Assembly (NCBI RefSeq): GCF_013407955.1
Contig: NZ_JACCBU010000001.1
Location: 1,178,001-1,242,000 of the forward strand
Direction: 5' to 3'
Length of the DNA: 64,000 nt
Source of the DNA: Microlunatus parietis
Lineage (GTDB): Bacteria; Actinomycetota; Actinomycetes; Propionibacteriales; Propionibacteriaceae
Part shown: positions 36,635 to 45,685 of the stretch, one piece after another
Layout of the letters: every line of letters starts with the position of its first letter
Numbering within the stretch: position 1 is the stretch's first letter
Translations under genes and position numbers: made by a program
Notes under the pieces: generated by a model
The model's input: only the letters and a program-made list of their open reading frames with translations
Databases searched by the model: none
What the model was told of the DNA's origin: nothing

Positions 36635-38389
36635 CTAGCTCGGGCCGGGCGCCCCGGGCGTCAGCGGCGGTTGCAATGCGGCGAGCAGAGCTTGGTGGAT
36701 CCGCCGATTGCTGTAGAGGCCGCCGTGGTGGTCGGGCGATGATCCGCCGCGGTGATCGGTGAACGAGCCGCCGGCCTCCCGGATCATCAGGATCCAGGGT
36801 GCGTGATCCCACGGATGACAACAGTCGACGAAGAAGGCGTCGATCTCACCGCGGACGAGTTCGACGAGCGGCAGCGGAGTCGGAGCCGGCCGTAGCGTAC
36901 CGGCCGGCAAACGATTCACGACCGGCGCGGGGTGAGGGGCGACAAGCGCGCCGTCGAGCGCTGCCGTCTCGGACACCCGTAGCCGCCGGGTCGGCTCGCC
37001 AGTCCTGCGCTCATACGTCCCAGATCCGGCCGAAGCCCACCAACGCACACCCAGGGCCGGCGCGTCGACGACAGCCACGCTGAGTTCACCGCCGATGTCG
37101 AGGGCGATCTGGATCCGCCAGTTCGGGTTGCCATTCGCGAACGCGCCAGTGCCGTCAATCGGGTCGAGAATCCACGTTCGGGTCCCGGTGACTTGGGCGC
37201 CGAGTTCCTCTCCGAGAATGCCGTCGTCCGGCCGCAGCTCGGCCAGCGCGTGGCGCAGCAACCGCTCCACCGCGCGATCAGCCTCGGTCACCGGGCTCGC
37301 GTCGGCCTTGGACTCGGTCGCGACTCCACGCTCGAAGTAGTGGCGGGCCACGACCGCAGCCCGATCGGCAAGTTCCTGCGCCAGCTCGAGGTCGGACGAC
37401 TGTCGGGTGACCGGAGCCGCGACCGCGCGCGACGAAGTCAAACCCGCCGCCTCCTTCGCCGCCGCGACCAGAGTGGGTCCGAACCATTGGTCACGTTCCA
37501 GGCGTTCGGTGATCGTCGCCACCTGGGGCGTGATGTCGGCGCCATCAGCCCAGCGTGCGCAGAGGTGATTGCCGAGGTTGTTCAGGTGGAACGCGCAGCG
37601 CAGGTCCGCCAGCAGATCGAGGTCGCCGATGTCAGTCCCAGCGACGTCGATGTAGCCGCGGACGAAGGTGGCCGCACGCGCCGCGGTGGGCCGCGCCATG
37701 GATGCGGCAATTGCGAGGTCGGCCAGCCGGAGGTCCAGGTGTGCAAAGTCCCAGTCGACTACCGCGCCGACCTGGTCCTCGCGGAACAGCACTTGGCCTG
37801 GGGCGAAGTCGCCATGGGCGATGACCTGCGGGTACGACGCGATCGATGCTGCGGAAAGCCGCGCAGCCACCTCCTCCGCCTGTCGCCGCAGCCACGCTCC
37901 GGCGCGGCCGAAGGCCCGCTCGAAGTCTGGCAGGACTTCCGCCATCGTGCTGCCGCCACCCGGTCGCGGCAGGGTGAGGAACTCGTCCAGTCGGCCCCAG
38001 CCGGGCCGCTGCCCGAGCTGATCCATCTGCTTCGCCGTGTGCTCATGCAGCTCGGCGAGCAGCCGCCCGTAGCACGTCGGGTCCGCGACCGGGACCTCAG
38101 GATGCGCGCCGCGGACCCAGTCGAAGGCGACCCAGACTGAGCCGTTCACCGAAGTCGGACCGGCGACCACGGCTGCGACTGGCGCGCCCGTGCCGACGAG
38201 GGTCGCCAGCAACTCGCACTCGTAAGCCACCTCGGGCAGCAACCTGAACGACGGCGACTGGCGCAGGGCGACCGGGACACCGTCGCGGTAGGCCCGCCAG
38301 ACCTTATTGACCCGACCACCGGTGACCGGCTCGGCCTCCGCTTGGTCCAAGCCCAGTGCGGACACGACCTCCGAACCGATTGCTGACAT
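36635..38389 (-). CDS. APH-like kinase fused to inositol-monophosphatase-like phosphatase
   Basis: 584 residues in two halves. Residues 1-290 form an aminoglycoside-phosphotransferase-like kinase with GGRVNKVWRA, the catalytic loop VIAHGDFAPGQVLF near 190 and the metal motif VVDWDFAHLDLRLADLA near 210. Residues 325-575 are an inositol-monophosphatase/HisN-type domain: GEELG near 397, ILDPIDGTGAF near 412 and WDHAPWILMIREAGG near 535. All signature residues of both enzymes are present, so both may be active. TGATCA-type words are nearly absent here, unlike neighbouring clusters, which suggests recent acquisition. Natural substrate unknown. Confidence 0.83.
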   Translation of the reverse strand: MSAIGSEVVSALGLDQAEAEPVTGGRVNKVWRAYRDGVPVALRQSPSFRLLPEVAYECELLATLVGTGAPVAAVVAGPTSVNGSVWVAFDWVRGAHPEVPVADPTCYGRLLAELHEHTAKQMDQLGQRPGWGRLDEFLTLPRPGGGSTMAEVLPDFERAFGRAGAWLRRQAEEVAARLSAASIASYPQVIAHGDFAPGQVLFREDQVGAVVDWDFAHLDLRLADLAIAASMARPTAARAATFVRGYIDVAGTDIGDLDLLADLRCAFHLNNLGNHLCARWADGADITPQVATITERLERDQWFGPTLVAAAKEAAGLTSSRAVAAPVTRQSSDLELAQELADRAAVVARHYFERGVATESKADASPVTEADRAVERLLRHALAELRPDDGILGEELGAQVTGTRTWILDPIDGTGAFANGNPNWRIQIALDIGGELSVAVVDAPALGVRWWASAGSGTYERRTGEPTRRLRVSETAALDGALVAPHPAPVVNRLPAGTLRPAPTPLPLVELVRGEIDAFFVDCCHPWDHAPWILMIREAGGSFTDHRGGSSPDHHGGLYSNRRIHQALLAALQPPLTPGAPGPS

Positions 38390-38484
38390 CGCAAGCCACC
38401 TCCTCTGCGGGCTGCCGACGACGCCCGTGATCGAACCTAGCCGCGCCGCGCCTCCGGGGTCACGACGTCCCGTCCCGTGGAAAC

Positions 38485-38724
38485 ATCAGGCTCCGCGGCG
38501 TCCAAACGGTGCGGTTCCGGGCGGACCGAATCGACATCGTCTGGGGAGCCGTCCTCCAGGACGGACGGGCCGTGGTGATCAAGACCCACCGGCCACCGGC
38601 CGACCTCGAGATCCTCCGTGCCAAACGCCGAAGCGCAACGCGTGCTGGCCCGCGCCGGGTTTCCTTGTGCCGTCCCGCTGCGTGCGCCCGTCCCAACGCC
38701 GCGAATCTGCAACGGTGATCGGCC
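38485..38724 (+). pseudogene. phosphotransferase (APH-like) N-terminal fragment, frameshifted
   Basis: One frame reads IRLRGVQTVRFRADRIDIVW followed by GAVLQDGRAVVIKTHRPPADLEILR, the N-lobe of an APH-type phosphotransferase with the ATP-contacting lysine. Near 38617 the match jumps one base to another frame, VPNAEAQRVLARAGFPCAVP, then stops resembling the family at about 38724. The catalytic loop and the rest of the C-lobe are absent. It therefore looks like a decayed 5' fragment, head-to-head with the kinase-phosphatase fusion gene but of a different subfamily. Confidence 0.65.
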
Positions 38725-38742
38725 GCGTTCGGGCTGTTGCGT

Positions 38743-39585
38743 TCAAAGGACACGATGGAAGAACTGCGCGGCCAGATCGGCGAACTCGAGGTACCTCACC
38801 TTCGGCCAGGTGGAGTCAGGTTTCGGGTTCCAGTTGTGGTAGCCGTCGTCGATGGCGATGAACTCGACCGGCACGTCGACGGCATTGAGGGCATCGCGCA
38901 GCCGGGTTGCCTGTTCGTACGGCACGGTCTCGTCGAGGGTTCCGTGAGCGATCAGGAATGGTGGTGCTCCGTACTGGACGTAGGTCAGCGGGCTGGCTTG
39001 CCGCATGGCGGCTTCTTGTTCGGCGACGGTTCCGCCGAACAGTTGGGTCACCTGGCTGGGGCGGTCATTGATCAACTCGCCACCCGGTGCGAGGAAGTCG
39101 CTGGGTGCGCTGGCCACCGCGACAGCGGCGACTCTGCTGGACACACCGCCGTTGCCGCCGTCGCCTTCAAGCTCGGGATGATCACTGGTGAGCCCGGCGA
39201 GGGCGGCGAGATGACCGCCGGCGGAGTGTCCCCAGATGCCCATCCTCGCTGGATCCAGCCCATAGTCGCGGGCATGGGCACGTAGCCATCGGATCGCGGC
39301 TTTGACGTCGTGAAGCTGCGCCGGAAACACTGCGTCACCGCTGAGCCGGTAGTCGACCGCTGCGGTGGCGATTCCTTGTGCTGCAAGGTGGGCGCACCAG
39401 TAGCTGAGTCCTCCGATTCGGCTACCGCCGGACCAGCCGCCCCCGTGGAGCCAGATCGTCACGGGTCCGGTTGCCGACGCGGGCAGCAGAAGGTCCAGCA
39501 GCAACGAAGTGCCGTCTGCCTCGCCGTAGACGATGCCGGGAACGAACGTCAGCCGTTCCGAGATGTCGGTCGTTGGTTCGAACAT
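38743..39585 (-). CDS. alpha/beta-hydrolase esterase (BD-FAE/lipase type)
   Basis: 280 residues from ATG 39585 (a GTG two codons earlier is possible). The oxyanion-hole motif HGGGW is in VTIWLHGGGWSGG near residue 47, the nucleophile in GIWGHSAGGHLAAL near 118, and DETVPYEQA and GYHNW supply the likely aspartate and histidine. The layout fits bacterial carboxylesterases that deacylate sugars or small esters. No signal peptide, so cytoplasmic. It is isolated from its neighbours. Substrate unknown. Confidence 0.9.
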   Translation of the reverse strand: MFEPTTDISERLTFVPGIVYGEADGTSLLLDLLLPASATGPVTIWLHGGGWSGGSRIGGLSYWCAHLAAQGIATAAVDYRLSGDAVFPAQLHDVKAAIRWLRAHARDYGLDPARMGIWGHSAGGHLAALAGLTSDHPELEGDGGNGGVSSRVAAVAVASAPSDFLAPGGELINDRPSQVTQLFGGTVAEQEAAMRQASPLTYVQYGAPPFLIAHGTLDETVPYEQATRLRDALNAVDVPVEFIAIDDGYHNWNPKPDSTWPKVRYLEFADLAAQFFHRVL

Positions 39586-39795
39586 GATCACCAGTCAACC
39601 GAGAGCGGTGCCCGATCATCTAAGAGCGATGGAGAGGGATTGACCAAACCGTTACAGGCCGGGCGACATCAGGCTAGGCATGACACGCGTCACTACCGTC
39701 GCACCGCCGTATTTGACCAAGATCAGGTCGCGGACGGCGTCTGGTCGCCTTACCCGCCGAAGTTGCCCGCACTCGGTCGGAGCGAAGGAGCCGGG

Positions 39796-40074
39796 GTGGA
39801 ATCGAGCCGTCAGCCGAAGGCGCCCTGGCCGGTCTACCTGGCGCTGGCCGTACCGGCGAACAGCGCGATCGGCATCGCCTCCGGTGTCAGAATCATCGAG
39901 CTGGAGTCGCGCGGTGTGATCGCCCACTCCGAAACGATCATGACCCACTGGGACGGCGACGCCGCCGACCTCGAAGTCTCCTTGCTCGGGTTCGTCCGGA
40001 CGCATCCCTGGCACGACTCGGGCGGCCAGTGGGCCGCGAGGGTCGAACCCGTGGCCGGGTTCCGCTCCCCCTGA
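39796..40074 (+). CDS. small hypothetical protein
   Basis: 92 residues from GTG 39796, which has GAAGGAGCC positioned 5-7 bases upstream, the best ribosome site in this stretch. The product (VESSRQPKAPWPVYLALAVP, later GVIAHSETIMTHWDGDAADL and GFVRTHPWHDSG) resembles no family I know and has no clear membrane segment. The frame extends open further upstream, so a longer protein or a decayed gene is possible. Confidence 0.4.
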   Translation: MESSRQPKAPWPVYLALAVPANSAIGIASGVRIIELESRGVIAHSETIMTHWDGDAADLEVSLLGFVRTHPWHDSGGQWAARVEPVAGFRSP

Positions 40075-40124
40075 TCCGGCCGCGCCGCTCCGCAGGTTCG
40101 CACGTCGACTCCGAAAACGTGTCG

Positions 40125-40158
40125 CTACACACACGTGTAGTAAACGACTCACGTGAGT
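40125..40158. promoter_or_regulatory. two palindromic operators upstream of the TetR gene
   Basis: CTACAC-ACAC-GTGTAG (40125-40140, perfect 6-base arms) and the perfect 12-base palindrome ACTCACGTGAGT (40147-40158) stand 25-58 bases before the TetR start. Their centres are 20 bases apart, about two helical turns. This is the typical position for autoregulation by TetR of the downstream regulator-exporter operon. Confidence 0.7.
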
Positions 40159-40182
40159 AGTACGCTCTCGGTGGAGGTAGTG

Positions 40183-40839
40183 ATGACGGAGATTTCCGAC
40201 CCGGAGGATCTGACCGCCCGCGCGCGGATCAGGGAGGCGGCGATCCAGCAGTTCGGCGAGCTCGGGTTCGACCGGGCGACGATCCGCGGAATCGCCACAG
40301 CAGCAGGGGTTTCGTCGGGCCTGGTCCGGCACCACTACGGTTCCAAGCAGGCCCTGCGGGAGGCCTGTGACGATCACCTGACCAAGATCATCGGCCGGCT
40401 CAACGAGCAGGCACACGCCTTCCCGGCGGCCGGCCCGATCAACCCCACCGCCGAGCTGCGCCAGCACCAGAATTATCTGGTCCGCAGCCTGACCGACGGC
40501 GGGCCCAGCGCGATCTTCGATCACATGGCCGCCCTCTCGACCGAGTGGCTGGCGGCGGCCGACAAGGCCGACCCGGACCCGCCGCGCACTCCTGCGACCG
40601 CCCGGGCCGCCCTGCTGACCGCGATGAGCCTCTCGGTCACCCTGCTGCGGCCGCACCTCGAGCGCGGCTTCGGCGTCGACCCGGAGAGCCCCGAAGGCGA
40701 ACTGCTGCTGATGCGCTCGCTGGTCGACCTCTACTCGCATCCCATCCTGAGCCGGTCCGAGGCCGAGCGCATCCACACCGCGCTCGACGCGATGGCGGCC
40801 GGCCCGGACAATCCACCACTGCCAAGGAGAACTCGATGA
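40183..40839 (+). CDS. TetR-family regulator of an ABC-2 exporter
   Basis: 218 residues from ATG 40183, preceded by GGAGG; an upstream ATG at 40153 lies inside an operator palindrome and is less likely. The N-terminal helix-turn-helix reads [20 protein letters not shown] followed by [21 protein letters not shown], textbook TetR. The C-terminal ligand domain carries the AefR/TetR_C-like [13 protein letters not shown] stretch. Its stop overlaps the ATPase start (ATGA). It most likely represses itself and the exporter until an effector, probably an exported compound, binds. Confidence 0.9.
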   Translation: MTEISDPEDLTARARIREAAIQQFGELGFDRATIRGIATAAGVSSGLVRHHYGSKQALREACDDHLTKIIGRLNEQAHAFPAAGPINPTAELRQHQNYLVRSLTDGGPSAIFDHMAALSTEWLAAADKADPDPPRTPATARAALLTAMSLSVTLLRPHLERGFGVDPESPEGELLLMRSLVDLYSHPILSRSEAERIHTALDAMAAGPDNPPLPRRTR

Positions 40840-41765
40840 CCGACGCCATCACGGTGTCCGGGTTGATCAAGAACTTCGGCGCCAACCGGGCGCTGGACCG
40901 GTTCGACCTCAGCGTCACCGCCGGTGAGATCCACGGCTTCCTGGGCCCGAACGGAGCCGGGAAGACCACCACCATCCGCATCCTGCTCGGCATGATCCGA
41001 CCCGACGGTGGCCGGATCTCCTTACTGGGCGGGGATCCCTGGGCCGAGGCGACCGAGCTGCACCGCCGGTTGAGCTACGTGCCGGGCGACGTCACGCTGT
41101 GGCCCAACCTGACCGGCGGCGAGGTGATCGACCTGCTGGCCCGGCTCCGCGGCGGCCAGGACCGGCACCGCCGGGACGAGTTGATCGAGCGGTTCGAGCT
41201 GGACCCGCGCAAGCGCAGCCGCACCTATTCGAAGGGAAACCGGCAGAAGGTCGCGCTGATCGCCGCACTGTCCGCCGACGCCGAGTTGTTGATCTTGGAC
41301 GAGCCGACGTCGGGCCTCGATCCGCTGATGGAGGCGGTGTTCCGCGACGTCGTCGCCGAGCTGCACGAGCGGGCCGGCACCACCGTGCTGCTGTCCAGTC
41401 ACATCCTGTCCGAGGTCGAGGCACTTTGCGACCGGGTGACGATCATCCGGGACGGACGCACCGTCGAGTCCGGCACCCTTGAGCAACTGCGGCACCTGAC
41501 CCGCACCTCCATCCAGGCCGAGGTGGGCCGGCCAGTGCCCTCCCTCGCAGAACTGCCCGGCGTTCACGACCTGGAGGCGGACGGAACCAAGATCAGGTTC
41601 GACGTCGATCCCGAGCAGTTGGACGCTGCGCTGACGCTGCTGGTCGGGGCCGGCGTCCGTGGACTGGTCAGCCAGCCGCCCACGCTGGAGCAATTGTTCC
41701 TCCGCCACTACGAGTCGTCCGCCCACAGGGCCGACCGGGTGCCGACCGGGTCCGGTGCCCGGTGA
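40836..41765 (+). CDS. ABC-2 exporter ATP-binding protein
   Basis: 309 residues. Walker [11 protein letters not shown] near residue 38, the signature region [16 protein letters not shown] (a drug-exporter variant of LSGGQ), Walker [14 protein letters not shown] near 158 and an [13 protein letters not shown]-loop near 195. A C-terminal DUF4162-like extension follows. ATGA and GTGA overlaps couple it to the TetR and permease genes. With the permease it forms an antibiotic/polyketide-type exporter. Confidence 0.93.
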   Translation: MTDAITVSGLIKNFGANRALDRFDLSVTAGEIHGFLGPNGAGKTTTIRILLGMIRPDGGRISLLGGDPWAEATELHRRLSYVPGDVTLWPNLTGGEVIDLLARLRGGQDRHRRDELIERFELDPRKRSRTYSKGNRQKVALIAALSADAELLILDEPTSGLDPLMEAVFRDVVAELHERAGTTVLLSSHILSEVEALCDRVTIIRDGRTVESGTLEQLRHLTRTSIQAEVGRPVPSLAELPGVHDLEADGTKIRFDVDPEQLDAALTLLVGAGVRGLVSQPPTLEQLFLRHYESSAHRADRVPTGSGAR

Positions 41766-43372
41766 GCGGCACCCTCACCGGCACCGGGGCGATGCTGCGC
41801 CTGTTCCTCCGCCGGGATCGCTGGTTCCTGCCCGGGATCGTCGTGTTCCCGGGCCTGGTGCAACTCGTCTTCGTGGCGGCCTTCACGGCCACCGCGCCGA
41901 CCCCGGAGGCCCGGCAGGCCTACGCCGAGACCAGCGTGCACAATGCCGCGTTCTCCCTCACGTACGGGGTTCTCCGCGGGTCGAGCCTGGGCGAGCTGGT
42001 CACCTGGCGATCCGGCTTCCTGCCGGTGATCATCGCCGTCACCGTCCTGTTGTTGATCATGCGGCACACCCGGTCCGAGGAGGCCGCCGGGCGGCGCGAA
42101 CTGGTCGCCGCGACCCGGGTCGGCCGGCACGCCGCGCTGACCGCGGCCATGATCGAGTACGGCGCGGTGAGCCTGCTGCTGGGCCTCGGCTCGTCCGCGA
42201 CGCTGGCCCTGGCCGGCCTGCCGGTCGCCGGCTCGCTGGCGTACGGCCTCGGGCTGGCGCTGGTCGGCTGCACGTTCGCGGCGATCGGCGGACTGGTCGC
42301 CCAGCTCACCACCGAAGCCGGACCGGCCCGGGTGATCGGGATCGTGATCATCTCGGTGGCATTCCTGATCCGCGGCGTCGGCGATGTCAGCGCCCAGACC
42401 GGCGGCGGATTCGGCTGGCTCTCCTGGGCCTCCCCCATCTCCTGGGCCGGGCAGCTGCGCCCCTTCAGCGGGGAACGCTGGTGGGTGGTCGCCGTCGTCG
42501 CGGTGATCATCGGCGTGATCGTCGCCGGTGCCCTCCGGGTGTCCGGTCGGCGCGACCTCGGCAGCGGCGTGATCCGGCCACGGCCCGGTCCGGCCACGGC
42601 CCCGGCCGCGCTGAGGACGCCGCTGGCGCTGGCCTGGCGACTGCACCGCGGTGGCCTGGCCAGCTGGGCGGCCGGCTTCGCCCTGGTCGGCCTGCTGACC
42701 GGCGTGGTCGGGCTCAGCATCGCCGAGCTGCTCGACCGCAGCGAGGCGGGCCGCCAGGCCGTCGCCCGGATCGGCGGACCGGGCAGTGTGATCGACCAGT
42801 ACGTGGTCGGGATGATGATGCTGGCCGGCGTCGTGGCGGCCTGCAGCGCCGTGAACGCGGTGCTGCGGCTGCGGGTCGAGGAGCGCGACGGCCGCGCCGA
42901 ACTCCTGCTCGCCGGCCCGGTCGACCGGCTCCACTGGGCCGCCGGGCATCTGCTGCTGGCCCTGCTCAACGGGACCGTCGGCATCGTCGCGGGCGGGCTG
43001 TTCCACGGCCTCGGCCTCGGCTTGATCACCGGCGGGATCGGGGCCGACCTGACCCGGGTGCTGCCCGGTGCGCTGGTCTACCTCCCGCTGGTCTGGCTGT
43101 TCACCGCGATCGCGTTCGCCCTGTTCGGCTGGCGGCCGCGGCTGGCCGTGATCACATACGCCCTCGCCGGGGTCAGCATGTTCTTCGGCTGGATCACCGG
43201 CGAGCTCGCCCCGGGCCACTGGATCGCCCGGCTGTCGGTGTTCGAGTACGTACCGGAACTGCCCGGCGGGACCTTCACCCCGCTGCCGCTGCTGATCATG
43301 GTCGGCGCGTCGCTGGTGTTGATCATGGCCGGCCTGGCCGCGCTGCGCCGCCGCGACCTGCCGGTCGGCTGA
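41762..43372 (+). CDS. ABC-2 exporter permease, twelve-helix (double) type
   Basis: 536 residues from a GTG overlapping the ATPase stop. Two sets of about six hydrophobic helices, with an internal repeat: [20 protein letters not shown] in the first half matches [20 protein letters not shown] in the second. This doubled layout is typical of actinobacterial exporters of polyketide antibiotics (TylC- or OtrC-neighbouring permeases). One chain therefore probably serves as the whole membrane part with two ATPase copies. Confidence 0.88.
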   Translation: MSGTLTGTGAMLRLFLRRDRWFLPGIVVFPGLVQLVFVAAFTATAPTPEARQAYAETSVHNAAFSLTYGVLRGSSLGELVTWRSGFLPVIIAVTVLLLIMRHTRSEEAAGRRELVAATRVGRHAALTAAMIEYGAVSLLLGLGSSATLALAGLPVAGSLAYGLGLALVGCTFAAIGGLVAQLTTEAGPARVIGIVIISVAFLIRGVGDVSAQTGGGFGWLSWASPISWAGQLRPFSGERWWVVAVVAVIIGVIVAGALRVSGRRDLGSGVIRPRPGPATAPAALRTPLALAWRLHRGGLASWAAGFALVGLLTGVVGLSIAELLDRSEAGRQAVARIGGPGSVIDQYVVGMMMLAGVVAACSAVNAVLRLRVEERDGRAELLLAGPVDRLHWAAGHLLLALLNGTVGIVAGGLFHGLGLGLITGGIGADLTRVLPGALVYLPLVWLFTAIAFALFGWRPRLAVITYALAGVSMFFGWITGELAPGHWIARLSVFEYVPELPGGTFTPLPLLIMVGASLVLIMAGLAALRRRDLPVG

Positions 43373-43385
43373 AGACGGAGCGGCG

Positions 43386-43730
43386 TCAGTGGAGTCCGAG
43401 GAAGTCTTGGAGCCACTGGTCGATCTCGTGCAGGCAATCCGCGTCGACCTGACCCGCCGGCCGACTCACCCGGTCGCGGCTGATGGCTCGCGGCTGCTCG
43501 GTGAGTGCCCAGCCGGCCTTGCGCAGCCGCAGACTGGCGCCCGACAGCCGCACGTGATGAGGCCATCCTCGATCCTTGGTCGTGACCGGGAGGGCGATCG
43601 CGAGATCGGGCACCGACTCCAGATAGTCGTTCGAGGCGACGATGACCGCAGGCCGCTGGCCGAACTGCTCGCGGCCACGCGTCGGGCTGAAGTCGACCCA
43701 CACGACATCGCCCCGGCGCAATTCACGCAT
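43386..43730 (-). CDS. MazF/PemK-type toxin endoribonuclease
   Basis: 114 residues. LRRGDVVWVDFSPTRGREQF, GQRPAVIVASNDYLES and LPVTTKDRGWPHHVRL are the conserved beta-strands of the MazF/PemK fold, which cleaves mRNA at specific sites. Its start overlaps the antitoxin stop by 8 bases on the minus strand, the common order with antitoxin first. The arginine after GQRPAV and the threonine of VTTKDR are the likely catalytic residues. Confidence 0.92.
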   Translation of the reverse strand: MRELRRGDVVWVDFSPTRGREQFGQRPAVIVASNDYLESVPDLAIALPVTTKDRGWPHHVRLSGASLRLRKAGWALTEQPRAISRDRVSRPAGQVDADCLHEIDQWLQDFLGLH

Positions 43731-43962
43731 CAGTCAGGCCGTCGTCCGCGGCCTGATCCCACGCCTCGGTGACCTCGTCGTAGTCGCAGTCCCGACCACC
43801 ACCGGCGTAGGCCTGACGAACTGCGGCGAACCGCTGCGCGCGCGCATGCTCATCGGTCACCCGTTGCAGAAACTCGGCCGCCGTCAGGCCCTCGGCTCGC
43901 GCGGACCGCATCACCGTCTCACGCAACTCCTTGGGCACCTTGATCGTGGTCATCTCGGGCAT
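43723..43962 (-). CDS. ribbon-helix-helix-like antitoxin of the MazF pair
   Basis: 79 residues from ATG 43962 (a later ATG at 43953 and an earlier GTG-frame start at 43989 are alternatives). TTIKVPKELRETVMRSARAE followed by GLTAAEFLQRV looks like a ribbon-helix-helix DNA-binding unit, and the acidic C-terminus (GGRDCDYDEVTEAWDQAADD) would bind and block the toxin. The gene directly precedes and overlaps mazF. The pair probably autoregulates, but no operator palindrome stands out upstream. Confidence 0.85.
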   Translation of the reverse strand: MPEMTTIKVPKELRETVMRSARAEGLTAAEFLQRVTDEHARAQRFAAVRQAYAGGGRDCDYDEVTEAWDQAADDGLTDA

Positions 43963-44041
43963 GCGGTCAGGATACCACCAGGATCCCAAGCAGTCATACC
44001 TTCGATATGACCGCCGAGACTACCTCGCCACGCTTCGCAGG

Positions 44042-45685
44042 TCAGCGCGGCCCGCGCTTCTGGAAGCCCTCCTCGAGTTCCTTGCGCTGGGCGTCGCCGG
44101 TCTCGCTCCTCCACTGCTTGACCGCGTCGTCCCAGCCGGACACGGGTTTGCGGCCGACGATGATCTCGGTCTGGGCGTCCTTCATCCTGGCCGTCGCCGC
44201 GGCGCCCTTGGTCACCGCCTCCTCCGAGTAGAGGCCGAGCGCCGCGTTAAGCACACCGTCCTTGAGGATCGCGCTCGCGTACGCGTGCATCGCCTTCACT
44301 CGGTCCGGATCCCCTGGCATGTAAAGCGATCCGTACTGCTGCGAGCCGCAGTAGTGCAGGCCCTGCGGGGAGTTGATCGACGCATTCTCGGTGAGGATCG
44401 GGTCCGTCCCTCTCAGCGTGTGATCGGTCCCCTCGGCTCCGAAGTTGACCGTGAGGTATTCCGCGGTGCCGAACGGCGACGCCACGTAGTCGACGAACCT
44501 CAGCAGCTCCTTGACCCGGTCCTCCGAGCCCGCCTTGATCCCGCACCAGGCCCCGTAGGCCGGGTTACCGAGGTGCTTCTGCGCCGCGCCGCCGCCGCTC
44601 CACTTCGGCAGCGTCAGCACGTTGATCCGCCACTGCGGGTAGAGCCGCCCGTACCGCATCCACTGCGAGAAGTCCTGCATGTAGATCGAGGTGGTGCCAC
44701 CCATCCACCAGGGCCAGTTCTGCGACGGGTTCGCGACGCCGTCGGGATGGATCAGGCCCTCCTGGTACATCTTGCCGGTCTCGGACAACGCGTCCTTCAT
44801 GATCGGCGACTCGTACTCGTGGGTGAAGGTGCCGCCCTCCTCGGCCCAGTTGTTCGGGCCGCCCATCATCTCCAGCATCGACTGCAGCATCCAGTCGGCC
44901 GGGTGCGCGCCCATCGCGAACTTCGACCGCTTCGGGTCGGGCAGCTGGCGGCACAAGGCGAGGAAGTCCTGCCCGTCGGACAGTTCCGGCGGCTCGGAGA
45001 TCCCGAACGACTCGAACAGATCGCTGCGGTAGCTGCCGATCTGGCCGCCGTGCGGGCGGGGCTGCGGGATGCCCCAGATCCGCCCGTTCTGCATCGGCAC
45101 CTGCCAGGCCAGGGTCGGGATCGACGCCAGGGCCGGATACTCCTTGATCTTGTCGCCGGACAGGTGATCGGAGAGATCGGCGAAGTACTTCTCCAGCATC
45201 CCGGGCATCCCCGGGACGTTGATCACCTGACACAGGTCGGGGATCTGGCCGCCCGCGATCGTGGTCTGGAACTTCGCCTGGTAGTCGGTCGACGTCACGG
45301 TGTTGATCTCCACCGTGACCCCGGACTGCTTCTCGATCGCCTGCCACCACGAGTTCCGGTCGCGTTGCGCGATCACCTGGTCGGACTGCAGCAGCGTGGT
45401 CACCGGCGCCGACAGCGACAGCGGGAAGCCGTCCCGCTGGACCGGCTCCTCCGGATAGGCGAAGTAGCCGGCCGGGATGCCGCCGTCGCCCTCGGGCAGG
45501 TCGGGTTTCACGCCCGCGTACGGAATCCGGGTGGGCGGCGGCACCGCCTCCGCGTTCGTGCCGCCGCCCGGCCCGCCGGAGGTCGGGCCGGAACAGCCGG
45601 CCAGCGCGAGTCCTCCTGCGGCGGCGCCGAGCGAGACACCGGCCAGGAAACCGCGTCGGCCAAGGGGTCTGCTCACCTGGTTCAT
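44042..45685 (-). CDS. extracellular solute-binding lipoprotein (family 1 ABC sugar type)
   Basis: 547 residues from ATG 45685, which has GGAGAAG upstream and overlaps the previous stop. LGRRGFLAGVSLGAAAGGLA leads to a lipobox LALAGCSG with the acylated cysteine near 31; the RR suggests Tat export. DYQAKFQTTIAGGQIPDLCQVINVP and WWMGGTTSIYMQDFSQWMRY are typical of family 1 carbohydrate-binding proteins such as LipO or YtcQ. It closes the catabolic operon, but no permease genes follow, so it must work with permeases encoded elsewhere. It probably captures the oligosaccharide degraded by the linked enzymes. Confidence 0.88.
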   Translation of the reverse strand: MNQVSRPLGRRGFLAGVSLGAAAGGLALAGCSGPTSGGPGGGTNAEAVPPPTRIPYAGVKPDLPEGDGGIPAGYFAYPEEPVQRDGFPLSLSAPVTTLLQSDQVIAQRDRNSWWQAIEKQSGVTVEINTVTSTDYQAKFQTTIAGGQIPDLCQVINVPGMPGMLEKYFADLSDHLSGDKIKEYPALASIPTLAWQVPMQNGRIWGIPQPRPHGGQIGSYRSDLFESFGISEPPELSDGQDFLALCRQLPDPKRSKFAMGAHPADWMLQSMLEMMGGPNNWAEEGGTFTHEYESPIMKDALSETGKMYQEGLIHPDGVANPSQNWPWWMGGTTSIYMQDFSQWMRYGRLYPQWRINVLTLPKWSGGGAAQKHLGNPAYGAWCGIKAGSEDRVKELLRFVDYVASPFGTAEYLTVNFGAEGTDHTLRGTDPILTENASINSPQGLHYCGSQQYGSLYMPGDPDRVKAMHAYASAILKDGVLNAALGLYSEEAVTKGAAATARMKDAQTEIIVGRKPVSGWDDAVKQWRSETGDAQRKELEEGFQKRGPR

